Below, piece after piece: positions 1 through 22,339 of a stretch of 64,000 nt of DNA (positions are counted from its first letter, which is position 1; each line of letters starts with the position of its first letter). The translations under genes were made by a program, and so were the position numbers. The stretch spans positions 12,372,111 through 12,436,110 of the forward strand of contig NC_035433.2 in the NCBI RefSeq assembly GCF_002127325.2. The letters are read 5' to 3'. The stretch comes from Helianthus annuus. Lineage: Eukaryota > Streptophyta > Magnoliopsida > Asterales > Asteraceae. Below the pieces are notes generated by a model. It was not told where the DNA came from, did not search any database, and saw only the letters and a program-made list of their open reading frames with translations.

Positions 1-952
1 AAATAAGTTATATAATGCATAGTCACATGCTTCGTGGTACCCTTTGGTATGAAAACGTAGAATGAGATCGCAATTCGCTAGGTTCCTAAAATTCGGTACG
101 ACCGGGGATTGGCTTATTTCGGATCGCTCTGGTACGATGTACCATGTAGAGTGAACAAAAAAACCAAACCCGGTAAGAAAATCTAGAACCGGTTTTTTTA
201 ATACACGGGTATTCTGTAACCAAAACTGTAACCGACCCTACCCGTAGGGTATAGATAGGGTATGCATTTTGATCTCAACACCTGGAACCAGAACCGATCA
301 ATACCCGAAACCGGACAAGAACCGGAACCGATTATACCCGGCTATACCCAATACATGATTCGAATATCTTTCTTTTAAATTTTTGTTAGTGTATTTATTT
401 TAATTTTTTAGATTATAAAATGTATATTTAATAATAATAAAAAAATACGAGAAAATAAGGTAATAAAAACACAATAGAGTATTAAAAAATACGAAAATAT
501 AGAACTAAAAAACTCGGAAATAGGGTATAAAAACACGAAAAAGGATATTTTACTACCCGCTTTCTTAAGAACCGGAACCGGGCACATAGGGTATGGTTTT
601 TTGGATCAAATAACAATAACCGGAACCGAACCGGTTATGAAAAACACTCGGTTTGCGCACCTCTAGTACCATGTAATGTGGTACGATGTACCGGTTAAAC
701 ATTGTGCTATTTTATAAATTTATAAGTTTAAGTATAAAACGTAAAGTAGTGAAGACAGAGAGGGTTAAATGTTAAAATATAAAAACTAATTCTACATTTT
801 TATATAAATTTTATAAGTTTTAGGGATTAAATGTGAACTAGTGAAAGATAGAGATGCTAAAAGTTAAAACACCTAAATTTCACATGAGGGTATACTTATG
901 GTGGTGTGACATGAATTTGCAACACTTGTGAGATGTGCTCACCATGAACACA
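1..952. other. AT-rich intergenic DNA without a gene
   Basis: I see no coding exon here. The stretch 180-660 is rich in scattered copies of ACCGGAACCG and CCGGTT-type words, including several around 290-345 and 565-640. These look like a degraded repeat and not like a gene. Short reading frames on either strand have no domain that I recognise. Confidence 0.6.
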
Positions 953-960
953 ACTGGGAG

Positions 961-1107
961 CAGGGGCGCAACATAGTGGGGGCGGGAGGGGGCGACCGAC
1001 TCCCGAACATTTCGCTCAGTAGTAGAGAGTATGTAGTTTTTGTATAGAAAATTTTTAGGTATATACGTTTTCGACCCCTCAGTCGGAAATCTCAAGCTCC
1101 GCCACTG
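961..1107. mobile_element. hAT-type MITE with perfect 8-bp target duplication
   Basis: The 147-bp segment starts CAGGGGCGCAAC and ends GCTCCGCCACTG, whose reverse complement is CAGTGGCGGAGC. The termini are therefore imperfect inverted repeats of hAT type. It is flanked on both sides by ACTGGGAG (953-960 and 1108-1115), a perfect 8-bp duplication, the length hAT transposases make. It is too short to encode a transposase, so it must be non-autonomous. Confidence 0.85.
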
Positions 1108-1115
1108 ACTGGGAG

Positions 1116-1709
1116 AGATTAGAAATAGCCATATGGACCTAACCCTGCCCTGCTACCAAACAGTCACAACTCAATCCTGTTGCGAAATCATGACCAAACT
1201 CTAATAAAGTTGTTCCATTGTTTTTTTTCTTTAACAATTGCCTCCTACCTCAGGTTAAACTTAAAAAATATCAATAAATAGTAACCAAGTTTCATACTAT
1301 TCCATTTAGGTCACTTATCATTTTTTTACAATGTAACAATATTAATATATGAGATGTTTTGATAGTTTTAGAAAGGCAATATTCCATGGTAAAATTTATT
1401 AAAACAATAGGCCAAGGTTGTCAATATAGATAATAGTAACATCAAGGCAAAGGCATGAAGATTATAATGTTGTGTGTTGTTACAAGTGTGACAACATTGT
1501 CCCTGCAATTAGTATTTTTATCAAAAGAAATACTTAGAACCATATCTATCCACCTTCAAGGGTGGGATTCTTTTACACTTTGTAATTTGTTTTCTTCACT
1601 ACATGTTCTGTATAATTCTTTTGAATTTTCCTTTCTTCACTTGAATGGGTTTGCATGATCTTCATATTTTTGTCTTCTTCAAAAAAAAAAAAAAAAAAAA
1701 AAAAACTTG
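1116..1709. other. 3' flank of the ABC transporter gene
   Basis: This lies downstream of the minus-strand stop codon at 1710. It should contain the 3' UTR and poly(A) signals. A run of about 25 A on the + strand (T on the transcript strand) at 1681-1705 lies directly after the stop. I see no coding exon or domain. Confidence 0.5.
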
Positions 1710-12304
<10,595 letters not shown>

Positions 12305-12609
12305 GACTATGGCTGCTCAGAAGTGAATTGTGTCACTGAATTCCCCACCTGAAACAAAGATTTAGTTGATCATTATTAAAGAGTGTAATAGTCTGGATTT
12401 TGTCATGTAAGGACCCTCAAAGTGTAAATTTTACCAAAAAAAAAAAAAAAAAAAAAAAACTTTAAAACAATCATTCAAGCAGATTATATAACTCAAAAGT
12501 AACCTTTTGTGGCAAAGTAAATTTACAGTTTGAAACCATAATAAACCTAAGGATTGTTTGTGATTTAAGATAATTGCTATAAACTTACGATGAAATGAGT
12601 TGACTTACA
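12305..12609 (-). promoter_or_regulatory. Predicted 5' UTR with an intron upstream of the ABCC gene
   Basis: Just upstream of the start codon the minus strand reads TTTGTTTCAG followed by GTGGGG, a good 3' splice site near 12349-12351. Further upstream it reads CTCTGTAAGTCA, a good 5' splice site at 12608. A 5' UTR intron of about 260 bp between them is plausible. I did not find a convincing TATA box. Confidence 0.4.
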
Positions 12610-13571
12610 GAGCAAACAGTTATGTGACCGTTTGCACATAAGCCACCAGAGTGATCTCAAATTCGCATTAAGTAGGGATATGAAACAATGATTAGCGATG
12701 GGTTCGTCATTGCTGACGAACAATTCCAAAGAGGGCATGCTCGAGAATCTTTAGTACGACAAACGTAAGGGGCCGGCGATTTTGGCTGCTGGTGAGACAA
12801 ATTTGGAATTGTGGGATTTATTTATTTATATATGCAAATCAGCAGAATATGATTGATTGTGGTCACCAATATTTTACATTTCTTTATCGTCCACAAGTCA
12901 ATTCCCCTTTTTCCTCTTCGCTTCTTTTTAGGAGCTTGTTTTGTTTTCAGATAAAAGGTTTGCGGGTTAACTAATAGAAAGTCAAATTATCCGGTATAAC
13001 CAGTTATTAAAATAAACCGATTTGTGCACCTCTAGTTATGTATGCCAGGCTTGCATTGTGAGGCGGTAAGCCAGTTTGATAATATTCACGTATGTGTTTC
13101 GATTACTTGTACATATTATTCATAACACGATCTCAATTAAAATTACATCGAGACACAGATAAAAAAATATGTCAGTTTAGAAATTGTAGAGTAATTTTAT
13201 TTAAGTCCAGGAGTATTAGCGGTTGTCCACCAATAGCAAACGACCACTATTCCCTCAGTTTGGTTCGTCATGGTAGCAAGAGGAAAAAACTAAAAGATGA
13301 AATACTAAAAAGAATAAAGGTAGCGGTACTAAACATGTACACTATTAGTTAACAAATAAAAAAAAGTTTTTTTTAACAGAGGGGCTAAACACGTATATTA
13401 GCGAAATTGGAGGTTTAAAAGTAAAATACAAAAAACCACGATCAAGTACTAAAAGGAATAAAAGGAGAGGGGCTAAACATGTACACTGCCAAAGTTAAAA
13501 TAAAGGGACCAACATGCATATAAATAAAGTTAACCAATAAAAGGAAATTTTTTTTAAACAGAGGGGCTAAA
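12610..13571. other. Upstream intergenic DNA with a degenerate local repeat
   Basis: No gene is visible. A unit ending in AACAGAGGGGCTAAA is repeated (13371-13390 and 13553-13571), and a related GAGAGGGGCTAAACATG lies at 13466. This suggests a degenerate direct repeat of about 180 bp just before the LTR. The promoter of the ABCC gene should lie within 12610-13000, but I cannot mark its elements. Confidence 0.4.
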
Positions 13572-16500
13572 TGTGACAACTGTCAAATTTGCATACATCC
13601 GTACAATTAATTAGACAATGATCAATGATTAATGACTGTGCTGAGTTACAATTTATGACTTGAATTGCTTTCTGATTATTGTTACTATACATACATGTGG
13701 ATCATATATTGCAAATGACATAACATTATTGCATGCAAACATTATTGATTGAAATGATGCACGAAACACAGCTAACACAGTTATCAGATAAATCAGAGAA
13801 ATGCTGACGGAGTTCAGTGAATAGACAGACATGGTATTAAGATACAAAATGAGCCAGAAACCAAGTCTTACACTAGTATAGTGTGTAGGAAAGTAAGGAT
13901 CATAAAACTGCCTTCTTAGTGATAGTTTAAGTGCCGGAAAGCGCCTAAAACTCACATAAACTGCAGAATTCTGCAGAATTCAACAAAATTCAGCATTTAA
14001 ACAACATAATAGCATGCAGAAATATGCTTAAATGGTCCTGAATGCTTTCCTAAGTGTCAGGAATCAAAACTGTCATAAAAAGGTACATAAAGCACACTAA
14101 ACTGCAAAGTTTAGCACCTTAACAAACCAGTAACCAACCGAACAACCAGACACTACCCGAAACACAAAATTTACACTAGAAGTATTGTTTTAACATTACC
14201 AAGCTAGTTATGGTCCCTGAACATCATAACACCTCCTAAAATATCGAGAAACTAAACCTTCTAACTAATACTTGATTTTTAAACATAATGTAACCAACTT
14301 AGTTAGAACCTAGCCTACATACCCCCCCCCCATGGACGGCCAACATATGGCCCACCTCAAGATTTTATAAGATTATTAAACTAAATCTTGTTCTTGCTTT
14401 ACTAAACATATTATACATAAGATAAAACTAGAAAATGGTTATAAATATAACACATTAAGTTCTAACTTCTCATAACCTCACACACCAAAACACACTTCTT
14501 TCTCCCTCTCCCTTGCTTACCTTCGGCCAAAACCATAACCACCATCATCACCATTCATCAATCAAGTTACATGCATTCCACTCACATACAAGGGTGTTAG
14601 AGGTCACATAAAGGAGCTAGGAGCTTTCGGAAGTTCAAGGACCTCTCTTATTTGCTTTTATCCACTTAATTTCTTCACTTGATCGTCCCTAGCCTTGAGC
14701 TAGTGGTAAGAACCTTGATCTTTCCATTTTACGTCTATTTTAAGTGGTTAAAAGATGTTACATAAAGTTAATCATGAAGAACACTAAGAATCACAAGAAA
14801 AGAACTTGAAAATAAGCTTGAATACATAAGAAATCTTGATGAATATGAGTTGTTGTGCTTGATGATTGTTGGTTGCTTGTGAAATGATGTTGATCATCAT
14901 ATGATCTTGCTAGATCATGATTAAAAACATAATCTAGCAAGATGTGAGAATGAAAATGTTGTAGGATGATAGATCATCCACACATAAAGCATGAACTTGA
15001 AAGAACAACATGCTTTCTTGAAAAATAATGATCAAAGTGAGTAATAATACTTGTAGATCTAAAGATTTACGGAAGATTTCTAAAGAAACCAAGTTAAAAA
15101 TATAAGTTTTTCTAAATCTTGGTTCTTACATAAACAAACCTTGTTTTTGGTGGTTAATAAGGTGTAGAAACATATGCGTAACAAGAAAGATTCATGAAGA
15201 AACATTTTTGAAAATATGATTATAAGTTGTGAAGATCCATATTCCTTAAAAACGAAGTTTTTAAAAAATTAATCACACTTTGAAGGATAACAAGACTTAC
15301 TAATAACACTAGTAAGTTACTACAAATTTTTGTGAAATTTCAAGTTCATAAAGTAGTAGATTATACTTGTTTTTGGCAAAGTTGGTAAGCAAAGGTTGTT
15401 TATTATTGATTGTGGATTGATTGTGTTGATTTTTACAAAAGAAAATGATATGCTTGAAAGCATGGAAACCTCCATTTTTAGGGGAAACTATGACAAAATT
15501 TTCTAAAAATCTAAACACTTAGAAAAATATTTATTAACATACACTTACAAGTGTATTTCAAACCACAAATTGTTACAAAAACTTTGCCATGATTTTTGGT
15601 TACAAAAATATAAATATTGGAGGTTGGTTTTTATAAATAAAAGTGACTAAGTATGTATTTAGGAAATATATATTTAGAATACACCATGTGTGTTATTATT
15701 TGTATATTTTGTGTATTAGTTATATTATTTTAGGACATGAAATAATATAACACATCAAAATACCAAGAATTACAATCCAAAATATTACCAAAATTCCAAG
15801 GAATACATATACACATTTCACACAAAATATTGGTGAAACCGAACTAAGGAATATAACATAAAAAATATTCCGGAAAATTTATTTACAAATATATTTTGGT
15901 AAATAATATCTTGGATACCAAGGAAACGAAAATATGATTTTTACAATTACTACAAGAATATATCATATTTTTAACAAAGGAGAAATATATTATTTTTGGC
16001 AAGTGTGAATATATATTTTTCTTGACATTTTTAGAAGATATATTATTTTTAAGAAATATATATTTTCTTAAACAAACATGAAATACAATATTTTTGGGGT
16101 GAAAAATATATTTTCTCAAATAAATATGGAATATATCATTTTTGGAGAAAAATGAGTTTATATATATTTTCCAAGTTAGACATGAAAATATATTATTTTT
16201 GAAACTTATGAGAAAATACAAATATTTTTGCCAAAAGAAAAAGTATAAATATTTTTTCTAAATAATATTTATTACAATGTATGTTTTGGAAATATATATT
16301 GGTGGACTCTTATTAAGGATATTGTTCCAGAAAATTAATACGAAATTAAGTATATGAATACTTAATGAATACAATAAAAACACGTATTCTCATACGTATA
16401 AATACACACCGGAATACGACACTAATACATGGCAAAAATATACAAGTATAAGAATACGAATACAAATACACCCATCATTGGGAAGGATATACAAGTATAA

Positions 16501-17593
16501 ATACTTGGGAAGTATTAGGTCAAAATATATTGTTTTAACAATTATTCCAAATTTAATAAATATAATTCAAGTTAAAATATTTATTATTTTAACAAATAAT
16601 TATAATTGGGAATAATATCGAAGATACGAAGAAACGTAACTCAAAGACATTAACACTAAGTCAAGGCACGGCCCATTCGTCTAATAGACATTAGTACATT
16701 GTAGGTAGTCGTGTACACCAGAGGAAACTTTGAGTTACAGGCGGATTCGAAGAACATGTTCCCCCTTTTATTCTAACTGTTTTCGGTTTTATAACTTCGG
16801 TGGTGAAGTACATGTTACAAAATGTTTACAAACAATTACAAATGGTATTGTTAGCTAAGGAAAATACTGCTAGATCATGTGAATGGGTAGGCGCACTCTT
16901 AAGACCATTAATCCTCGTAGTAGGACCGAGGGACATGAGTGATAGATCTATTTGGGTGTAGCGAGCCCCACCATGAGTCCGTCGAGTGGACCATGTGGTG
17001 ACTATGTCTTACTGCCGGAGACAAAATTTGCTAGGTTTGAGCCTTCCTGCACCATGTCACGTATATTAATGTATTAGCTACACATTAATTGATCTGTTTC
17101 CTTGTTGCTTCATACCAATTTACAAAGTACATACATACATACTTACAAATGTTTTCAAGGATGTTCGCGCACACATACAAAACACATGAACTTGCTCAAC
17201 TTTTGTTGATGTTTTCAAACTACATGTATTTCAGGAAATTAAGTATGGATCTGGCGGGCGTTGAAGCTTACAAGTCACGTCTCTAATAATAAAAGGTGTC
17301 ATCCAAAGTCGTAGGGTTTGGGTTATGTATATTATTTTGGGTAAGATACATGGCTCGAAACCTAGTTTGTTAGTGTCTTTTGTTATGTCCAGATTTGAAA
17401 CTTAAAACTTGGATTGTTATGTACTAGAAATTAAGGTTCTGGGTTGTGGTTAATCAATGACGATTGTAATATTTCGAAACTTAATTTATGGATGACATCA
17501 TGGTTTTATCATATAGATGTTTGTTATAGTTGAATGCAATGATATTAAGCAAGTCACACCAAAACACGCTTCCGCAAAAGTCAGGGTGTGACA
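13572..17593 (+). repeat. ~4.0 kb LTR of a Ty3/gypsy-type element (5' LTR by position)
   Basis: It begins TGTGACAACTG and ends GGTGTGACA, so the ends are the TGT...ACA inverted repeats typical of LTRs. A tRNA-Met-type primer-binding site follows within a few bases (17596-17608), which makes this the 5' LTR of a + strand element. The reverse complement of much of 14.3-17.6 kb matches 53.06-55.85 kb, for example around 16650-16740 against 53920-53990, so the family has another copy in the window. Small reading frames inside have no recognisable domain. The left border is less certain than the right. Confidence 0.7.
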
Positions 17594-17595
17594 GT

Positions 17596-17608
17596 TTGGT
17601 ATCAGAGC
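17596..17608 (+). other. Primer-binding site, initiator tRNA-Met type
   Basis: TTGGTATCAGAGC, two bases after the ACA that ends the LTR. It contains TGGTATCAGAGC, the usual complement of the 3' end of initiator tRNA-Met that primes reverse transcription in many plant LTR elements. Confidence 0.85.
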
Positions 17609-18123
17609 TACGATTGTAGCGAACTAGGATTCCTTCTCGAGTCTAGACTACAATTAATAGGGCTCTCACGAAAATATTTTTACAAAATGTTTTCATTGCA
17701 TACACGAAACACCCAGATCCAGGGAAACAAACATTTTTACAAAATAAAAAGACAAGAAACACAATGCACGATTACTAGGTGGTTCAGTCTGAGAGACTGG
17801 GTGGTTCAGTCTGAGAAACTGGGTGGTCTAGTCTGGGAGACTAGGTGGTCTAGTCTGGGAGACTAGGTGGTTTAATCTGGGAGACTGGGAAAGATAGAAA
17901 GTTTCATGAAGGATAAATGCGAATACATGATTACATGATAAACTGCCTTGTTTACATATATTGGGTGTTAGTGGTTACTATACGTACATATGTTAGGATT
18001 ACAACGTTGCAGGCACATGTTATCCTCAGAGAATGGGTTGTCGGATGCCCGCAACCCGAAGGCAGTCGCATCAGACGACGAGGTCATACCCGCGCCAGAG
18101 ATATATACGTCAGAAACTGAGAG
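17609..18123 (+). other. Leader of the truncated gypsy-type element, cut at 18124
   Basis: About 515 bp of internal sequence follow the primer-binding site before a copia-like LTR starts. It contains the tandem hairpin array at 17778-17889. Near its end an ATG at 18045 opens a short arginine-rich frame (begins MPATRRQSH) of the kind that starts some gypsy gag or accessory frames. The frame is cut off by the LTR at 18124. I see no continuation of this element elsewhere in the window. Confidence 0.5.
17778..17889 (+). repeat. Five tandem 22-bp repeats, each a small hairpin
   Basis: Five units of about 22 bp contain GGTGGT followed by an inverted repeat. The cores are CAGTCTGAGAGACTG, CAGTCTGAGAAACTG, TAGTCTGGGAGACTA (twice) and TAATCTGGGAGACTG. 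The outermost pair switches between C-G and T-A, and three-base loops separate the arms. The position is about 170 bp after the primer-binding site. Confidence 0.8.
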
Positions 18124-18530
18124 TGTTGGGTCAAATTAGAGAATGATGTTATCAATTAAGACGACTTTAGTTGGCGATTTTATTGTTTATATTATGTGGC
18201 GTCTTTATTTGTAATAGTCGGATATTTTAGTGACTTTAGTAGGTTTTCCAAGCAAGAGGCGGCTTGCTTGGAAAACAAGGCTCAAGGGGCTATATATAGA
18301 TTACTAAACCTCACTTGTGAGGTATGCATTTGTGAGCCACCACCCCGGGGGAGCTCACCCGGGGTGGATCATTATCTTTGTATCTCTTTTATCAAACTAA
18401 TGAAACTTTCCTTGTTCAATCATTAAAGTTTTTATCTTTCTTGTCGATTATCATTTGTTCTTGGCTCGAATAACCCATCTCACTATTTTCACCGAACGGA
18501 GACTGAAACCGGATCGTTACGGGACTATCA
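18124..18530 (+). repeat. Copia-like LTR, 407 bp (5' LTR)
   Basis: It starts TGTTGGGTC and ends GGGACTATCA, with a tRNA-Met primer-binding site two bases later, so it is a 5' LTR on the + strand. A TATA box (TATATATA) is at 18291. Three perfect inverted repeats surround it: a 14-bp stem at 18243-18276, a 6-bp stem at 18309-18322 and a 10-bp GC-rich stem at 18340-18367. I cannot find a matching 3' LTR; the LTR at 24511 has a different sequence. Confidence 0.8.
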
Positions 18531-18532
18531 TT

Positions 18533-18544
18533 TGGTATCAGAGC
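18533..18544 (+). other. Primer-binding site, initiator tRNA-Met type
   Basis: TGGTATCAGAGC two bases after the LTR end at 18530. It defines the LTR border and the + orientation of the element. Confidence 0.85.
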
Positions 18545-18789
18545 TCTTGGTTGTTGTGTTTTTGTTAAGATTTTTCAAAGTTTTGAAGGTTTTTCAAAAG
18601 TTTCAAGTTTTTCAAATTTTTGGTCTTAAAATGGATTGATTTGGTGTGTTTAATTGATAGGTTGTTGTTAATCAGTGATTAGGGAGTCATTTTGGACATT
18701 TTGATGCAAAGAAACATGGTTTTTGAGTCGTTTTTGGGTGATTAGAGGGTTTTAGTTCGTGTTAAACCTTCTGGTCAGCGTAGATAATT

Positions 18790-18935
18790 TTGAATGCAAC
18801 GGATTTAGTTTGAATGCAGCGGATTTAGTTTGAATACAGCGGATTTAGTTAGAATGCAGCGGATTTAGTTTGAATGCACCGGATTTAGTTTGAATACAAC
18901 GGATTTAATTTGAATACAACAAATTTAACTTGAAT
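18790..18935 (+). repeat. Tandem 20-bp repeat in the copia-like leader
   Basis: About seven imperfect copies of GAATGCAGCGGATTTAGTTT decay to the right through GAATACAACGGATTTAATTT and GAATACAACAAATTTAACTT. The array lies between the primer-binding site and the gag start, in what would be the untranslated leader. Confidence 0.8.
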
Positions 18936-19213
18936 ATCGCATAATTAACAAATTCGCAGATCAAACACGAGCGAAATTGTTAATTACCGGCGAAATAGTG
19001 TCATTGACCCTTTTAGCGAATTTATCGAAGGCGACTTCGAGGACAGTGATAAAGAACCACAGTGTTTTTATAACGGTGATCGGCGGATTTAGCCAAACTA
19101 ACGTTCTTGTTGTTTGTCTCAGCGGAATTAGATATTTTCGCTAGTGCAGGTTTCTCTTTTGCCGGCGAAATTACATCATCAGCGAAGATAGCAGCGAAGT
19201 CAACGGTGTCTCA

Positions 19214-19438
19214 GGGGCTGTTTGGTAGCCTCTGAATGGTCATTAAGAGGCTACCTCTTAGTGGAACCATTAAGAATTTTACCAATGATAAGGTAGAAGA
19301 ATGTGACATGTGATGATTTACAATTCAGAGGTTACCTCTTAACCATTCAGACTTGAGGTTACCTCTTATTCATTCAGAGGTTTTAAACCATTAAGAGGTA
19401 GCATCTGAATGCTCATTAAGAGGCTACCAAACAGCCCC
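19214..19438. mobile_element. Tourist-like MITE, 225 bp, 3-bp TCA duplication
   Basis: Left end GGGGCTGTTTGGTAGCCTC and right end GAGGCTACCAAACAGCCCC are perfect 19-bp inverted repeats. TCA flanks both sides (19211-19213 and 19439-19441). The TIR style and 3-bp duplication suggest PIF/Harbinger, although the usual duplication is TAA or TTA. Inside, the motif ACCTCTTA with CATTCAGA recurs several times in both orientations. It sits in the leader of the copia-like element. Confidence 0.85.
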
Positions 19439-19558
19439 TCAGTGTTTCTAGTTTGGTCATCAATGAAGTTAAGTCTGTCATCGGTGAACTTGTTTTTCTT
19501 TTGGTTACTCAGCGAAATTAGCTTCTGATCAGCATTCTTAAGTCAAAATCTCTTCAAA

Positions 19559-22072
19559 ATGTCTTTGAATCAGCTGAGTCCAATTGCTCAAGCTGAACTT
19601 GAGATCGGAACTACCACAAGCCCACCAAAGTTGAAAGGAGCAGACGATTTCAGTACTTGGAAGACTCGTATCCAATCATTCTTCGAATACACTGACTACA
19701 ATCTACGGCTTTCTGTCACCGCTGGACTCCACGTTCCAATGGTGGTTCGAGGAGATGTGATAGTCAATAACAACGACCCCACAACCTACACTGATGAAGA
19801 CAAAGCCCTAATCCAACGCGACCGTCGTGCACATGCTGCCTTAACCATGGCTTTGTCAACTGATGACTGTAACATGTTTGAAGAATACAGAACTGCAAAT
19901 GAACTCTGGCTCGCTTTGATCGAATATTACGAGGGAAATGAAGAGCTAATTGAGAGCAAAAGAAACATGGTGCAGAAACAATACGACATGTTTTGTGGAA
20001 TTCGTGGAGAAAGCCTTTCCGATCATATCAGTCACTTTTGAAATATGATGACCAAGATGAAGAAGGCAGGAAATCCTATCACTAACCGTGCAGCCATAAA
20101 GAAGCTTTTGGACTCACTTACAAAGGAATGGAGCTTGAAGGGCATGATGATCAAAAGGGATTTCCTCAACAATCCAAATCTTGTCACTTCGACCGATTTG
20201 ATCAACACTTTGAAGGCTTTTGAAATGGATGTTAACAAACGAGAAATGAATACGACTGGTTACACCCCAAAGCCTGCTCAGACTTCTGCAGGATTGAAGA
20301 ATGTGGCACTTCTTGAATCGGAAAGCGTCAGTCAACAAGCTTTAAACACGACTTACTTTAATGCTTCCGCTAGCGCATCAATGGCTCCACAACCTAATGA
20401 AAAGAAAGTTGTGAAGTCCAAGGAGCAGGTCCAGAAAGAAACAACCGTTATGAAGGAAGAGAAAGCAAAAGCCTCATCTGCAGCCATGAAAACTGAATCC
20501 TCAAAGGAAAAGGCAGACAAGGATTTGGTAAATAGCATTCCACACGAATTCAAAGTAAAGTTATGCACACAATCATGCGTAGACGTCGTGGCACACTATA
20601 AGTATCTTAATCTTGAATTTATGAGGGAAAAAGACAAAGTTTTAAAATTCAATAAAGAACTTAAACAAAATGAGGCCGCATATCAGAGAAAGTTGAATTC
20701 AACTTTAGCTGAAATGCAAACTCTAAAAGAATTTGTTTTTAGAAAAGATTTTATCATCAATGATTTAACAGAAATACTAGAAAAATCTTTGAACGAAAAC
20801 AATAAATTACAAATTATAATAGACAAATGGAATGTCAGTCAAAAGGCCTTTACTGACACCCAAAACTGCCAACGACTGACGCATGTAAAAGATGGGATCG
20901 GGTATAAGGGTAGGCAAGGAAATGAAAGAAAACTTTTCTTTCTACCACATAGCAAAAACTGTGTGCCTATGCCAACTCCTCATCCCGACAATGATTTGAT
21001 TGATGAAAAGGCTCCTATTGCTCAAAATGATTCTTTTAAGAATGAAATAACCGCTAATATTCCTAAAAGTAATGTAGATTCATTTGTGTGTAAAGAAGAT
21101 GTGTTCGATAAGGATGAAGACTGCGGCGGTTCAAAAATAGGAATAGGCTATTCAGGCGACAGTTATTCCACTGTTAACTGGTTCGCCTGGAACTGTGATA
21201 AGAGAAACAATATTCGGGATGAATGTAATGGCTATGTGCCTAAATTTAACTTTTTAGATGAATGTAAGGGCCATGTGCCTACATTTAAGACCCGTGATCA
21301 TGAACATGCTATGTTTGAATGTCATGATTTAAATTCTGCATTTTGTGATGATAAAAATGTGTGTGAATCTCCTATATTTGTGCCAGAATTGAAAAAGAAT
21401 AGTTTTGGAAAATTCCTCACCAGGGAAATTCCAGAATTTATTCCATCTCGAACAGGTATGACATATTCAGAAAAGGAAGTCACTAAAGAAAGCAGCAAAG
21501 AAGATTCAAGCTTTTCTGCCTCAGAAAAGGAAGAAGAAACTTCAAGTTCTGATGAAGATCAAGAATCAGAAAATTCAGGTGAAGATCAAACAACAGAAGA
21601 TCAAAGATCCGAAGATTCAAGTGATGAAATTACAGACAAATCAAGTGAAGATCAAACCTCAGAAATTTCATTAGATCCCGACAATGATGAAGACTGCTCA
21701 GAAGATGAAAGCCGTATTGACAAGAAAATGAAGAAAGCTGAGAGTTCAAGCTACACCGCATCAAAAGACTCCTCAAATAGCTCAAGACACTCATCACATA
21801 TAACATCTTCTAACACCAAAAAGCCCAGACGCAAACGATGTTTTCACTGTGGTCATTTAGGACATACAGCGAAACATTGTAAAAACAAGAATTTTTCTGA
21901 ACCAGATTATAATTTTGTTAAAAATTTCACAGAGCAGTTTGATTACTTTAAGAAATCTGTTAAAAATCTGGTTAATTCCACGACCTGTTTTTGGAAACAA
22001 AAAGAAGATATCGTGGGACAAAACCACAATAGATCCAAAGTGAAGCAAATCTGGGTTCCCAAATCAAACTGA
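19559..22072 (+). pseudogene. Copia-like gag polyprotein, broken by one internal TGA
   Basis: One frame of about 837 codons is open except for a TGA at 20039-20041 that splits it into 160 and about 675 residues. The N-terminal part has the copia gag (UBN2/DUF4219-like) pattern, with LKGADDFSTWK near residue 22 and ELWLALIEYYEGN near 120. The middle is charged and includes a long serine/glutamate-rich acidic stretch (21470-21730). A CCHC zinc knuckle, CFHCGHLGHTAKHC, lies at about 21838-21880, and KQIWVPK, which often ends copia gag segments, is close to the TGA-TAA stop pair at 22070-22075. The internal TGA is the kind produced when a methylated CpG in an arginine codon decays. The gag is unusually long for copia. 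Confidence 0.8.
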
Positions 22073-22075
22073 TAA

Positions 22076-22339
22076 GTGTACACATTTATATTTCAGAATA
22101 AACTCCAGAAATGGCTTCGGATGCTCATGGAATATATCTGGCATGTGGACAGTGGATGCTCATGGCACATGACTGGCTTAAAGGAACTTCTGAAGAATTT
22201 TTGTTTTGTCGATGGTGACTTCGTATCCTTCGCCGGTGATAAGAAGGAAGGAAAGATCGTTGGAGTAGGAGATGTTATTTCTGAAGAACTTGCGTTGGAA
22301 AACGTTCACAAGTTCATAACAAAAGAATATCAGCTCTAA
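22076..22339 (+). pseudogene. Copia-like aspartic protease start, truncated
   Basis: It is in the same frame as gag, directly after the TGA-TAA stop pair. It contains HVDSGCSWHMTG, matching the copia protease active-site context (D-S-G followed by HMTG), and then FAGDKKEGKIVGVGDV, the usual continuation. The frame ends at 22339 before the rest of pol. I see no integrase, reverse transcriptase or RNase H coding in the following 2 kb, so the element could not be autonomous. Confidence 0.75.
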